From Hyaloperonospora brassicae (Eukaryota; Oomycota; Peronosporomycetes; Peronosporales; Peronosporaceae): a stretch of DNA of 64,000 nt. Below, piece by piece: positions 1 to 10,779 of this stretch. The notes below the pieces were generated by a model that was not told the DNA's origin, searched no databases, and saw only the letters and a list, made by a program, of their open reading frames with translations. Every line of letters starts with the position of its first letter. The stretch's first letter is position 1. The stretch covers positions 51,525 through 115,524 of the forward strand of contig CANTFL010001026.1 of assembly GCA_947650285.1 (NCBI GenBank), in the 5' to 3' direction. The position numbers and the translations under genes are program-made.

Positions 1-5
1 TTGCA

Positions 6-1647
6 ATGGCTAGCACGCCGCTAAGTGAAGACAGTGCTCAGGGGCTCGACGATGACACACGCTCAGCACAAGAAAAAGATTGGGTGGACTGCGTGACGCT
101 AGCATACGCGCAACAGCCCAACTACAGTACGCTGGCTCAGCTGGTACATAGTAGCCAGCACGAAAGCGATCTCAAACAGAGGATGGAATGGCTGCGCAAT
201 GAAACTCGTCCCGCGACGGGTGTCCCCGTGCTGACCATGTCTGCGTACCCCACCTCTAGCGTCGAGGCAGTCTTGGATCGCATTGCCAAGTCAGCAGATC
301 GCACGGCCACTTGCGAATACAAATACGATGGTGCACGTGTTCAAGTACACCTGTCGCTGGCCGACGATAGCCGTAAACAGTCCGTCCGGCGTATTTTCAG
401 CCGAAACATGGAAGACGTTACAGAGCGTTTCTCGTCTCTTTTGGACGTACTAGAGATGCGCGTGAAAGCCCGCGGTGTGGAAGTGCAGGGGTTGTGTTCG
501 GTGGATTCACTAATCGTTGAGGGAGAGGTCGTTGCGCTGGATCGGGTCACTGGGACTTTTCGTCCATTTCAAGTACTGCAGACGAAAACCACGACCGAGT
601 TCTGTTTGTTTTTGTTTGACGTACTTGCTGTCAATGACAAGAGTCTTCTCCAGGTACATTGCAAAGAAGTTCTGCTGTGGGGATGTGTTTTATCTGACCA
701 GTGCCTTCCGACCTGGTTTTTGCCTATGTTGCTGCAGAAACCTCTCCGTAGTCGACGAGCGTTATTGCGCGCTCTTCTTGAAGAGGAACCTGGTTATATC
801 GAGTTTGTAGAGCACGTGGACATCAGCGTAGCATCTTGTGACGGTACAAGGAATGGACCAGCTCTCGCGCGAAAGTGCCTCGCGAAAGCAGTGGCGAGTG
901 GATGTGAGGGGTTGATGATCAAGCTGTTGGACGGTGAAGAGTCACAGTACAAAGCTGGGCGAAGGTCGTACGCCTGGATGAAGCTCAAGCACGACTACAT
1001 ACGGGATGAACCTGCTCGACGCAAGAAGAAATCTGCTGTTGTGAATGCCCGTGACAATGGCACGTTCCTAGCTGATACGCTGGATTTGGTGCCCATTGGC
1101 GCATTTTACGGCAAAGGTAGACGTGCAGGGGTGTTTGGCTCGTTTCTCATGGCAACGTACAACTCCACAAGCGGCAAATTCGAGGTACGGAATGACTCGA
1201 AGTTGATTGAGGTGTGCCACCCCGTGCTCATATGCTTCATCGATTTTCTGGCTGCCGCAGACTATCGGAAAGGTTGGCACGGGCTTCTCGGACGCTAGCC
1301 TGATCGAAGTAGCAGCGCACCTTCGAAAACTGGTTTTGCCCGCGACCGAGTGTGTGCCAGAGCAGTATTGGTCATGTGCCATTCGGAGCAGTCATCCTGA
1401 CGTATGGCTCTCACCGGAGGAAGTGTGGGAGATCAAAGCTACTCAGCTGACGGAATCTTCTTCGTACACTTGTGGCGCTAGCACGAGCGCTGACTCGGTC
1501 GATGCTGCAACTCCTCGAAAGGGACTAGCGCTTCGTTTTCCTCGCTTCATTCGGTTTCGACCAGATAAGAAACCTGTGCAAGCAACGGAGAGCGAGCAAG
1601 TGGCGGAGCTCTTCCAACAGCAGCAACAACGAAACCATATCGACTAG
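6..1647 (+). CDS. LIG1: ATP-dependent DNA ligase I, 3' part (three exons)
   Basis: DNA ligase that seals nicks (Okazaki fragments, excision repair) in the nucleus, using ATP and a lysyl-AMP intermediate. Exons read 6-653, 738-1184 and 1261-1647. The introns 654-737 (84 nt, GTACAT...GCAG) and 1185-1260 (76 nt, GTACGG...GCAG) were placed because removing them restores ligase homology; the first is a multiple of three without a stop, so it looks coding. Visible motifs (fragment numbering): EYKYDGAR with adenylated lysine near 106, IFSRNMED, EGEVVALD, EGLMIKLL and WMKLKHDY. After the second intron come VGTGFS and LRFPRFIRFRPDK, typical of the eukaryotic LIG1 C-terminus. About 493 residues are visible. 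Animal LIG1 has a long N-terminal region before this, and the frame stays open to the window edge, so the ATG at 6 is probably internal and the gene is cut by the window. Confidence 0.92.
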
Positions 1648-1676
1648 TGTCGGAGCTCAGCAAGCGATGGAACGTG

Positions 1677-2740
1677 ATGGAGTCATCCAAGATCATCATC
1701 GATGCCTCGGGTGTATCTAGGCCAAGCGATAACGGCGCTTTTCTCAATGTCCGTCCTCGTTCAGCATCGAGTTCCACTTCGAATGTGTAAGTGTTCGTCT
1801 TGCCTCTGGTAACGCGCTACAGCGGATCTATCAAGTCAGTAACGACGACACGTGCTGGCAATGAGTGTGACGCAGCCGTCAGACGGAGATGATGAGCACA
1901 GCGTCGCCAAAAGTGCATCTTGTGTCTCCTGCGTGACGCGCGTGCTAATGTTTGTTCAAGACCAAGTCCAACACGCTACAAGCGCGTTGAAGTTTGCCAG
2001 GGCTTGAGTTATTGGTCTCCGGATCGAGGAGGTGCAACCGAAGATTTGCCAGGACCACTTGGTTGATAGCATCCGGCAGCTATGCTTGCGAGTGCACACG
2101 TTTGCTGGCAGGCATTGGCGCGATGCTCGACCTCGTTGTCTGCTGTGTTTCCCTCCTGGTCCATGTGCCTGCCAGTCATAGTGCCGGACACCCACATACA
2201 AGCGGAGACAAAACGAAGAAGTGTTCTCGTCGTTCTCTGTGCAGCTAGCTGACACGGACGCCATAGAGAGACAGAAGACGAGGAGGCTCGGACAAGTTCG
2301 ACACCGCCTCGTTACTGCTGTAGAGAAAGTCGGTTCGTGGATACCACCTCGTTTCTCACAGTTGGGTCCTGACTCGAAACGAGCACTACAAGTCACACGC
2401 ACGTAAGTGAGCGGCACTGGCCGAGCCGCACGAAAAAGTGGTCGATTCAAAACTCTGCGCCAGCCATTCCCTTCTTTTTCGGGAACCCGAAAGTCTCAGC
2501 TGACGGCAAGACGTCGATTTCAGCAGTTGCGTGGCATTTGGTTTCTCGCATTCGTCTCGTGACGCACGTTTCTCTTGATCTAAGTATGCACCTGACCGTT
2601 ACGCTGAGCCAAACCGCAGGCAAACAAACCACACGGCTGTTCCAGCGAACCAGACCCGCAAGTCTCTCGTAAGCCCATCATCGCTACCCCACGTCTCCAG
2701 ACACCGGACCTGTGTCTCCATTGCCACTCTGTCTATCGCC
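1677..2740 (+). CDS. Possible multi-exon gene of unknown function, perhaps broken
   Basis: Several protein-like stretches follow the ligase on the same strand. They are an ATG at 1677 opening MESSKIIIDASG and ending at a GTGTAAGT donor near 1785; a segment at about 1905-2010 reading DGDDEHSVAKSA to SALKFARA then TGA, which continues in the same frame with IEEVQPKICQDHL to about 2110; and a segment at about 2180-2400 with QLADTDAIERQ and VEKVGSWIPPRF, ending at a GTAAGTG donor. I could not join all pieces with consistent splice phases, and one in-frame TGA separates two good stretches. It is either a spliced gene I cannot resolve or a recent pseudogene. The composition suggests helical, polar protein. 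No family is recognised. Confidence 0.35.
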
Positions 2741-2839
2741 ACCTCAAGCACTGACTGACGCTCTACTTCTGCCCGTGAAGTCCTTCGTAGCCGTATCCGT
2801 CTCGTCGTTGTAGCAACTCATCTCCATCCAGTCAGCCAG

Positions 2840-2857
2840 TCGATCGATCGATCGATC
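2840..2857. repeat. CGAT tetranucleotide microsatellite
   Basis: Four and a half tandem CGAT units lie just upstream of the trimethyllysine dioxygenase reading frame. No function is evident. Confidence 0.8.
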
Positions 2858-2864
2858 CCTCGAA

Positions 2865-4196
2865 GTGACGGTACCATTCAACCCAATGCCCTCCGTGCGC
2901 AGTCTCTTTCTGCCCCGCGCTGCTGTCTATGACCGCATCACGAGGTCCGCTATTGCGCGTGGGGTCTCTTCGACCGCACAGACGAACGAGGCGACAGTAG
3001 CGACCAGTGCCGATGGCCACCGGCTGACACAAGTGGCAGAGCTCGTCACGGAACAGGCGGTGCGCGTCACGTTCGAAGACGGCGCCAGTGCCAAGTTCCA
3101 CAAGCTGTGGCTGCGTGACCACTGCAGCTGCGTGCACTGCAGGCACCCGGACACGCGGCAACGTCAAGTGGACACGGCGTCGATCCCACTAAACGCAGAG
3201 GTCCGTCGGTGTGAAGTGACGACCGCCGGCGGAGCGCTCGCCATTGATTGGGGCGCACCGGTGCGCGGGACGACGTGCACGACCAGTGAATTCGAAGCCG
3301 AGTGGCTGCGTACGTACGCGTATGCACTCGAAGGAGGAGCTGAGAAGCCGTTGGCATCTCCGTATCCACAGGCGTATCGTCAGCCGTGTCTGACGACAAA
3401 GAAGTTGTGGGCTGGCGATGGCTTTCGACTGCCGACACACACTTACACAGCGTCTGTGGACAACATTGAGCCGGTGATGCGGGACCTCTATGCCTACGGC
3501 CTCGTGCGTGTGGCTGACACGCCGAGCTCCATGGACGACACTGAGAAGCTCGCGACGAAGATTGGGTTTGTCTTGCGCACGATCTATGGCACTATGTGGA
3601 CAACGCGACCGACGGACGAGGCCGAGAGCTACAACGACACGGCCTCGTCGGACCTGGAGCTGCTGCATCACACCGACGGCACGTACATGCGTGAACCGCC
3701 TGGGCTGCAGATCTTCAATTGTGTCGCTCAGGCGGGTACGGGCGGTGCAAGTCGCTACGTGGACTCCTTTTACGTCGCGGAGACGCTGCGAACCGAAGAC
3801 CCGGACGCGTATCGAGTGTTGAGTTCGACGGCGCTGCCGTACTTTGCTGTGGACACCGACGCGCACTTGGCCACGATGGAGCCGCTGATCCGCGTTGACC
3901 ACGCTGGGAACATTGTCCAGTTTCGCCTCAACGACTATGACCGTGCACCGCTGACACACTTGAGTTTTGCCGAGGTAGGCGCCTTTTACCAGGCGCACCG
4001 CAAGCTGCTCGAGATCATGCGTCGCCCCGAGATGGAGTTTCGCACGAAACTGCAGGTCGGTGACATGATGATCGTGGACAACCAGCGAGTGACGCACGGC
4101 CGCGACGCCTTCAGTGGCGGCGACCGCGCTCTGATCGGGTGCTACATTGGTCGGACGGAATACGAGAGCCGCTTGCGGGTGCTGGGCATCATTTAG
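2865..4196 (+). CDS. TMLHE: Trimethyllysine dioxygenase (carnitine biosynthesis)
   Basis: Fe(II)/2-oxoglutarate oxygenase that hydroxylates N6-trimethyllysine, the first step of carnitine synthesis, normally in mitochondria. It is an intact single exon of 443 codons (animal enzyme about 421). The N-terminal 40 residues are basic and Ser/Arg-rich with few acids, consistent with a mitochondrial presequence; a second ATG at codon 8 could be the true start. Residues 70-110 form the small zinc module (C87, C89, C92, H94 within LRDHCSCVHCRH). The TauD-like catalytic domain has H269-T-D271 and H411 as iron ligands and R421 placed to bind 2-oxoglutarate. RLNDYDRAP and VDNQRVTHGR match TMLHE better than gamma-butyrobetaine hydroxylase, its paralogue and the main alternative. 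No intron is needed. Confidence 0.88.
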   Translation: MTVPFNPMPSVRSLFLPRAAVYDRITRSAIARGVSSTAQTNEATVATSADGHRLTQVAELVTEQAVRVTFEDGASAKFHKLWLRDHCSCVHCRHPDTRQRQVDTASIPLNAEVRRCEVTTAGGALAIDWGAPVRGTTCTTSEFEAEWLRTYAYALEGGAEKPLASPYPQAYRQPCLTTKKLWAGDGFRLPTHTYTASVDNIEPVMRDLYAYGLVRVADTPSSMDDTEKLATKIGFVLRTIYGTMWTTRPTDEAESYNDTASSDLELLHHTDGTYMREPPGLQIFNCVAQAGTGGASRYVDSFYVAETLRTEDPDAYRVLSSTALPYFAVDTDAHLATMEPLIRVDHAGNIVQFRLNDYDRAPLTHLSFAEVGAFYQAHRKLLEIMRRPEMEFRTKLQVGDMMIVDNQRVTHGRDAFSGGDRALIGCYIGRTEYESRLRVLGII

Positions 4197-4440
4197 ACGT
4201 CGTGCTGGGTGCATATGCTACTGCAGTTGCTGGTTCGTGTCGCTGCTAGCGCACACCGGTTGGGAAAGTTGGAGCATTTTGGATTGCCAGACAGTTGAAG
4301 GCTTATCAATTGCAGTCTGCAAATGCGATCGTGACAACGCACGCACATCGAGACATCAAATGCCGACTGCAGCACATTGATGCGAGTACATGAGCACCCG
4401 CCGAGTCAGCATTCTCCAGCGATGAGACTTCCGTAGCACA

Positions 4441-5100
4441 CTAGAAAAACGATTCAAAAAGAGTGCGCCCCACACTGTCGATCTTCTGGTTGCTGAGATG
4501 TCGGGTATGAGTCACCAGTCGTACGTCCAGAGCGCACGGAAAAGATGCAATTGAAGCCGGGTAAGAAGTCCCCACGACGTACAAACAGCGACCAGAACAA
4601 GTCGGCAAGTTGAGTAACTGAGCGTGAAAAGGTCCCCACATTACAAACGTCCCGTCCGCTTGCCAGGGACACACTCGACGACGACTCGTCATCCTCTTCA
4701 TACCAACTATACGTGTCCATAAGCCACCCAATGATCCACCAGCACCAGCGTTACTCCAGCTATTGCCGATCGAAGCAGCACATGTATTGTGCATCGGCGA
4801 TACCAGCGCCCGGCATTTACGAATCTATCAACACAATTGCGTGCGACCTGACAGAAAGTCGTAACGGCGCGCGCGAATGAGATTGTCGCGAAGGTGGAGA
4901 AGCACTCGACGTGCAGAAGACTATAAAGGCTGTGTCGGACAGCGTCGGCGCTTTCAACATCACGCGGAGAAGTGATGTGACTTGTCACCTGCTTGATCAC
5001 AACGACGAGAGGTATCCATCGCGACAGCATCGTCAGAGCAGAGCTAGTGTACGTGTTAGCATCCGTAGACACGCTACCTTCACCGTCTGAATCAGGCAAT
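4441..5100 (-). CDS. Possible minus-strand gene or pseudogene, unresolved
   Basis: On the minus strand, protein-like stretches occur in two or three frames. One from about 5090 to 4800 contains DGEGSVSTDANTY and later ESADAVRHSLYSLL. Another near 4770-4700 contains SWSNAGAGGSLGGLWTR. An 88-codon frame (4720-4454) starts MDTYSWYEEDDESSS. Joining them needs introns of about 44 nt, shorter than the clear introns elsewhere in the window, so frameshift decay is an equally good explanation. No family is recognised. Confidence 0.25.
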
Positions 5101-5270
5101 CAACACGATGCACCTACGGAGCACTCACGGCTACGCCTCCAGTCTTTCCATGAGGAGATGTTCCTCCATCGAAACTTGTGTTTTCCATTTGAAGTCGTTC
5201 CTTTCAGCGCATGTCTACGAAAGGGGTGCTCTTGCACTCACATGACCAACATTACTCTCTAGATTCAAGC

Positions 5271-8200
5271 AGTCGCCTTCCCTCGTCCCAAAATGTCTCT
5301 AGGCTCCTCTAGCATCGACGCTAGTATCACGTATAGAGCAAGACCGCAACGTCCACTTACGACCTACGTGGCACACTACTTACAAATTGTTTTGTTGGTA
5401 GCATATCTCTTCGACATTCGGCGTGCAAGACCCAACAATTGACCGAATGGGGCTATTCAGTTTAGCCAGTGAGTATGAATCAAATATTTCAAGATTTGCA
5501 CTGTCAGGTTCAGCTGTGGCTCATGCGTGGCTACTGACTCGCAATCAGGAGTTTGCGTACTATAGCAGCTTCCCTTCCTCGTAACTTTGCTACATCGAGC
5601 CGAGGTAGGTAAGTGTCGGCTCTCATGCACTTCTGTAGGTCACAGAGTGCAGCATATGATCAAGCAATAGACTTTCTGTCCTCTCAACCGAGTTGTACTG
5701 ACTCGTAACTCAACAAGCGCTTTCTCTTCGCTGCAAGCAAGTAGTAATAAACGTGTACTTAGCATGAGCAGGCGTAATCCGTGTATGCTCTGCCAATACG
5801 TTTCGACGGAAGGCACAGTCTAGTCCGTACTGTGAATTACTGTAGCAGTAAATGCATGCTCAGACATTCGTAAATGCTACCCTGCATTATATAATTGCTT
5901 GTCTGCGCATACAAGCCGCTTTGCGAAACTGTCCGTTGCTTCCCTTTTTCTCCAGAGCGCACAATCAATGATACGGACATACAACAGCGTGTCTCTTTTC
6001 ACCTTCTGCACCCGCACAAAACAAATTCTGCCGCCTTTGTCGTCGAATGGAGGACTTACAAAAGCTTTGAAATCGCCGAGCGATGGACCTCGCTGACTGC
6101 TGAAAATGTGTGCCACCGAGCTCAATTTGGCCGGTTGTCAAGTCTTGTGCTGGTGTATCTATCCCATTCGTATAAAAACTCAAATAGGAGTCTAGTGATG
6201 TCAATGTAGGAAAACACATCGATCGCAATACGAACCAAGTTGATGGGTGCATTGACCGAGGACCGTCGACCACCTCTTGACGGCAACAAGATCCTTCCAA
6301 ATGCTCAATAACGATAAAGAAGTTTGAAAATGACTGATATGATCTAGCGATGGATCACGGCATCTTCTTATCCGCGTCAGACCAGAAAAGGGTGCTTATG
6401 CAACATTCGATTCGCATTCCCAACACTTACGGTGGAAAGCTAACCAGGAATCCAAACGATTCGTCTTTGAGATTTCGAGAATGGTGAGACATATTATCCA
6501 GTTGACGTGTGGTAGCCCAAGTGTCAAGTATTGTGGTGTCGCGTAGCTTAATGCATTGCAAATTTGATATCCAATGAATGGCTACAATCACACAAAGAAG
6601 AGTGCAATGATCGACTGACATGCTCGAATGCATGGCGCCCCAGCATCAGTGCGGTCTATAAGAGCTATGAATCCTCAATCCATGCTCGGCTCGTCGTCTG
6701 TGATCTTCCGTCTGACTGCCTAAGCTTCTTCAAGAGCGAACTGTGTAAGCATTTCGACGATGCTGCTTAATAATCTATTTGCAAACCAGAATTTACTGTG
6801 CTCAACTTATATACATCGTGACATCGATACTTCTTCGAGGTCATTCAATTCTAAAATTTGCATGCAAGTGAAACACATCCACATGACAATATGTTGGCCT
6901 CGCAACAAGTACAGTTCGAGCACATTGCGAACACATGTGGTGCCTTTTCGTCATTCTTGGAAATAGTGTATGTGTCTGTAATACATTGCGCAATTCTTAG
7001 ACTGGCCATGTTATATGGTACGCCGTGTCATATTCCATCCACCTGTTGAATCCTTACATAAATTATATAAGACGCAGCAAAGTACATTAACTCTTAAAGC
7101 TCCCACATTAGATAGCTGTAAATTGTTAATCTACATTGATTCAGAACATAAACTAGAATGTCACACAATGAATGAGCCAAAAATTTAATCAGGGCTGATG
7201 GTACACCACCATGTGAAGCATGGACGCCCGAAATTATTGGCAGCAGCATAATTACTCGGCCGTCACCAAAGTTTGCCGTTGCCGAAAAAGCAAAAAAATC
7301 TAAAACATTTGTTTGATTCCACCTGCCACTGTACTGTCTATTTGCAGGTTTGTGAGCCTATCACATCGTCGTTCTTGATTCCATGCCCCATTATATGGAT
7401 ACTGCTGGCTCCGACATCACACTTGATTAGTGTCCGGGTATCGTAAGATTCGAGCAGGCAGTCCATCCACTCTTTGCCTTCGTTCATTTTACGTTTTACG
7501 GACTTTCAAGAGTCCTATTACAACGATTTTGGATTAGCAATGTAACACACGTCAATATGGATAGACACTAAATTCAATTTTCGGATCGCAATAAGCGTTA
7601 TCATCGCTGGCACTACTTCACGATAATAGGCACCTTGTCCACTACCGTCCACCTCTTTTTGACTCCGTGATATCGCCTTTTATGCGCTCATCATCAAGAT
7701 CCTGTCGCAATTATGATATGGTCTTTTGCGCTCTCCTCATCAAGCGCTTCAAAATTTGCTCATTTGTAGACAAGCCTAATGCCTTTATGCTACTAATGTA
7801 CTGAGCCGTAATGTATCGACTCTCCTTTTTATAAACTTGTTTTTATTTGTTGCTCGTTTTAAAAAAGAAACGACGGAATGCGTGACGGGTCGATCTTATT
7901 GTTATCGTGTCCCGAGGGACAGGTAAACAAGGTACCCGTAGATTATTGAATTCATTCAAGTAAACGACATGTTATCGATCGGGATCCCTTTCAAGCAAGA
8001 AAGCTTGCTCATGAAGCTCGTTCTATGTTTGAACACTGGGTCTGGCTTATGGATTGTAGGGGGGCCCCTCGTTTACCTTTGACTCGAGACGCCTTCCAGA
8101 TCGTAATATTAATAAGGTTTGCATATTTTTACTTTCGTTCGTAAAAAGAACATGCACATGTCAATTTAATACGTTTATATAATATAAGCGATAATTCATG

Positions 8201-10779
8201 TGAACCTTTACATAATTTCAATATTTATTGCAAATACCCAAAAATGACCCACCAATATGACCCGTAAATACTGCCGTATCTACCAAGCCGTCAAATAAGA
8301 CATATCTATCACTGCTATACACTTCACCTACCTGATCGATCAACAGTTAATTTCAATTTTTCTTGGGCTGACAGAAATTAATTCGCCTTGACGCTCGCGC
8401 AGATAGTACTATATGGACGCAAGCGTTCAGTGAATGTGATTCTCGGAATGTTACAACGGGAATTTCTCTTTAATTGTGTCGATCTTTATAGTGGCCAAAA
8501 CCTGAGCTATAATCACGAAGTGAACTTTGTTGCGATTCACGTAGCTCTGCCATGGCTGCACTCGTGACAGTATATGTATGATTACTTAATACATGGTCAG
8601 AAACGATAGTTATCCGTTAAAATGTCATTTAAATCTATGCGCTACTTCAAGTTTATTAAAAGGGTTGCTTTATTAAATGACCCCCATCGCGTCTTGAATC
8701 GACATTCTTGATACGCCAGTTCTCCATATGGATCAAAGTTGCGGTACAACAAAAGTACGTAATACACATTATTTAGCTGCAATTCATCATCTTCATGATT
8801 GCCACACCACAGAAGGATTTAACGCGGCCTTCTTAATGAAAATCTAGAATGTACGTCATTTGGAAGAAGCAACCATTCAGAATCTTTACATTTTTTTGCA
8901 TCCTGAAGTATTTAGGAATCGCGCACTAGGCGTTTACTAGCACTACTGTCAAGGATATATTTATTAGCATCACGACATATTCGTTAGCCGTGAGTACCTG
9001 GCTTAATATTTTTGCCTTTCAGAGCTCTTAATAATTCTCTCATGGACTCGCACTTACTCACCAAGCAGCCTTGTCTCTCCCAGTAAAATTGAAATCTGCT
9101 TTCCAACAGATTGACAGTAACCTTAAATCTGGACTTGTATGGACTTTTGCCATGCTCAATGACCCGCCCTAACGCCACTAATTTTTCTGCAACATTCAAT
9201 TAATCCGTAGATACAGTATATATCTACTCATTAGCACGAAATTTGGTTGGGATCGGTGCCTTTCAGCAAAGCCAAATATGAACACAAGTCTTTGTTCGTA
9301 TCGCTAAGATGCATTAGTGGTGTCAAACAAAGGACATACTTTGCCTACAAACGTAAGCTGTCCATCTCTAGGCCTTAATATTGCGCAAATTAGTGATGAA
9401 ATAAAGTTTTGAGTTTAGAAGGAAGCCAAAAATCCTAAAGCAAATAGACAAGGCTCTCGGACCGCATCCACCAGACTGGTAGTAGCTCAGCAACGCCCCT
9501 TTGTAGTGCTGCTGAAGTTTGCTCGCTCCATTGGATATATTCACTGGTATCCACACGCCAGTCTCGCCATTTCTATGTGTTGAGAAAAACAATGCTCCAT
9601 GTCCAAAACTAGTCGAAAAGTCTTGTGCTGTACCGTATCACTGAACTTTGATCATAAATATAAAATCGCAAGCATCTGGCACACGCTGTCTGTTTATTCC
9701 AGAAGTAGTTTGAATCCCCACATGCTTTCGGCTTCACGTGGAGATGATAGCCTGATAGAGCTCTAAAACTAGCATATGCTTGTGCTTGTTCTTAATTTGT
9801 TACTTCAACGCCATCATTTCTATCCGGCGGTGCTGGTACAGCTCGTAGCTGCGCCTCTCCTCCTGCTTTTTTGCCTTTATTTCGGCACGTAAAGCTTTCT
9901 CTGATCGGAAATAAAGTTGTCATAACGGACACTCATTTCCCGGTTAACGCCCCAGCGGCCGTAAAAAGATATAAATAATGATTCGTATATGTAGCAACAC
10001 GAAGTTGTGCATATTATTAGACAATAAATGCAGGATATACAAAAGTCTTTCTTCTCAATTTCGCAATCCAAATGACGAGTACCCTAGCAGGCACCTAAAC
10101 GCGTCTAGTACGCATTCAGCACAGAAGCTTTATCATACACATTATTATCTTTCCAGCACCTTAATATAACGGTTTAAGCGCAGTTTATTCATCAATTAAA
10201 TTTAGTGCGATCCGTAAGCTGTCAGTGTTAAATGCGCGACAACACGTGTTCTTCTCCTGCACTGCTTGTTTTTATGATTGCCGATGCAACACAACCGATG
10301 CCTCCGAGGTCCTCACGCTTAACCTTTATATCAAAAGTAGAAGTCCTTCAGCGTATCCGCAGCGGGCAAAATTGCTTCATGTTCATCGCTGTAGATCAAG
10401 TCCCGCTCCACTAGCTCCGCGTGATTGTGTTACATTGATAGAGGCTTGAGACCTGTAAATTGGGCTCATAACATGTAATGATTTCTATCCACGATGAAGT
10501 CTGACAAACAGGAGATGGGTAAGTGCAAAGTAAATAAATTCATTGAATACGACATAACCTGACATTCGGATGCGCTCCTTCTAAGTTAAAAGTACGTGAG
10601 CGAAGGCCTCGACTGTATTGGCTCAACTTCTTCGGAGAGTATGTTGCCAGATAATAAAGTATACTTCCCGACCTGAAGAGCAGCGGCGATTGGTCACAAA
10701 TTTTTATATAAAGGTTCCACGTAAGCAAACTCGAGATCACAAAAAACCGCTTCCATTCCTCCGCCAAAAGGAGGCGGGA
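5271..10779. other. AT-rich region without supported genes
   Basis: About 5.5 kb with frequent stops in all frames, becoming visibly AT-rich from about 6.7 kb. The only protein-like stretch is an 82-codon minus-strand frame at 5877-6125 (FDDKGGRICFVRVQ...), which I cannot assign and which may be a gene fragment. No tRNA, terminal repeats or transposase motifs were seen. It is probably old, eroded repeat DNA. Confidence 0.6.

Noticed and set aside
3189..4214. 341-codon minus-strand frame opposite TMLHE
   Set aside because: A shadow of the conserved plus-strand gene; His/Arg/Val-rich with no motifs.
10321..10715. Possible terminal inverted repeats (AACCTTTATAT at 10,321 and its reverse near 10,700)
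   Set aside because: The match is only about 15 bp of AT-rich sequence, with no transposase or target duplication, so chance is likely.
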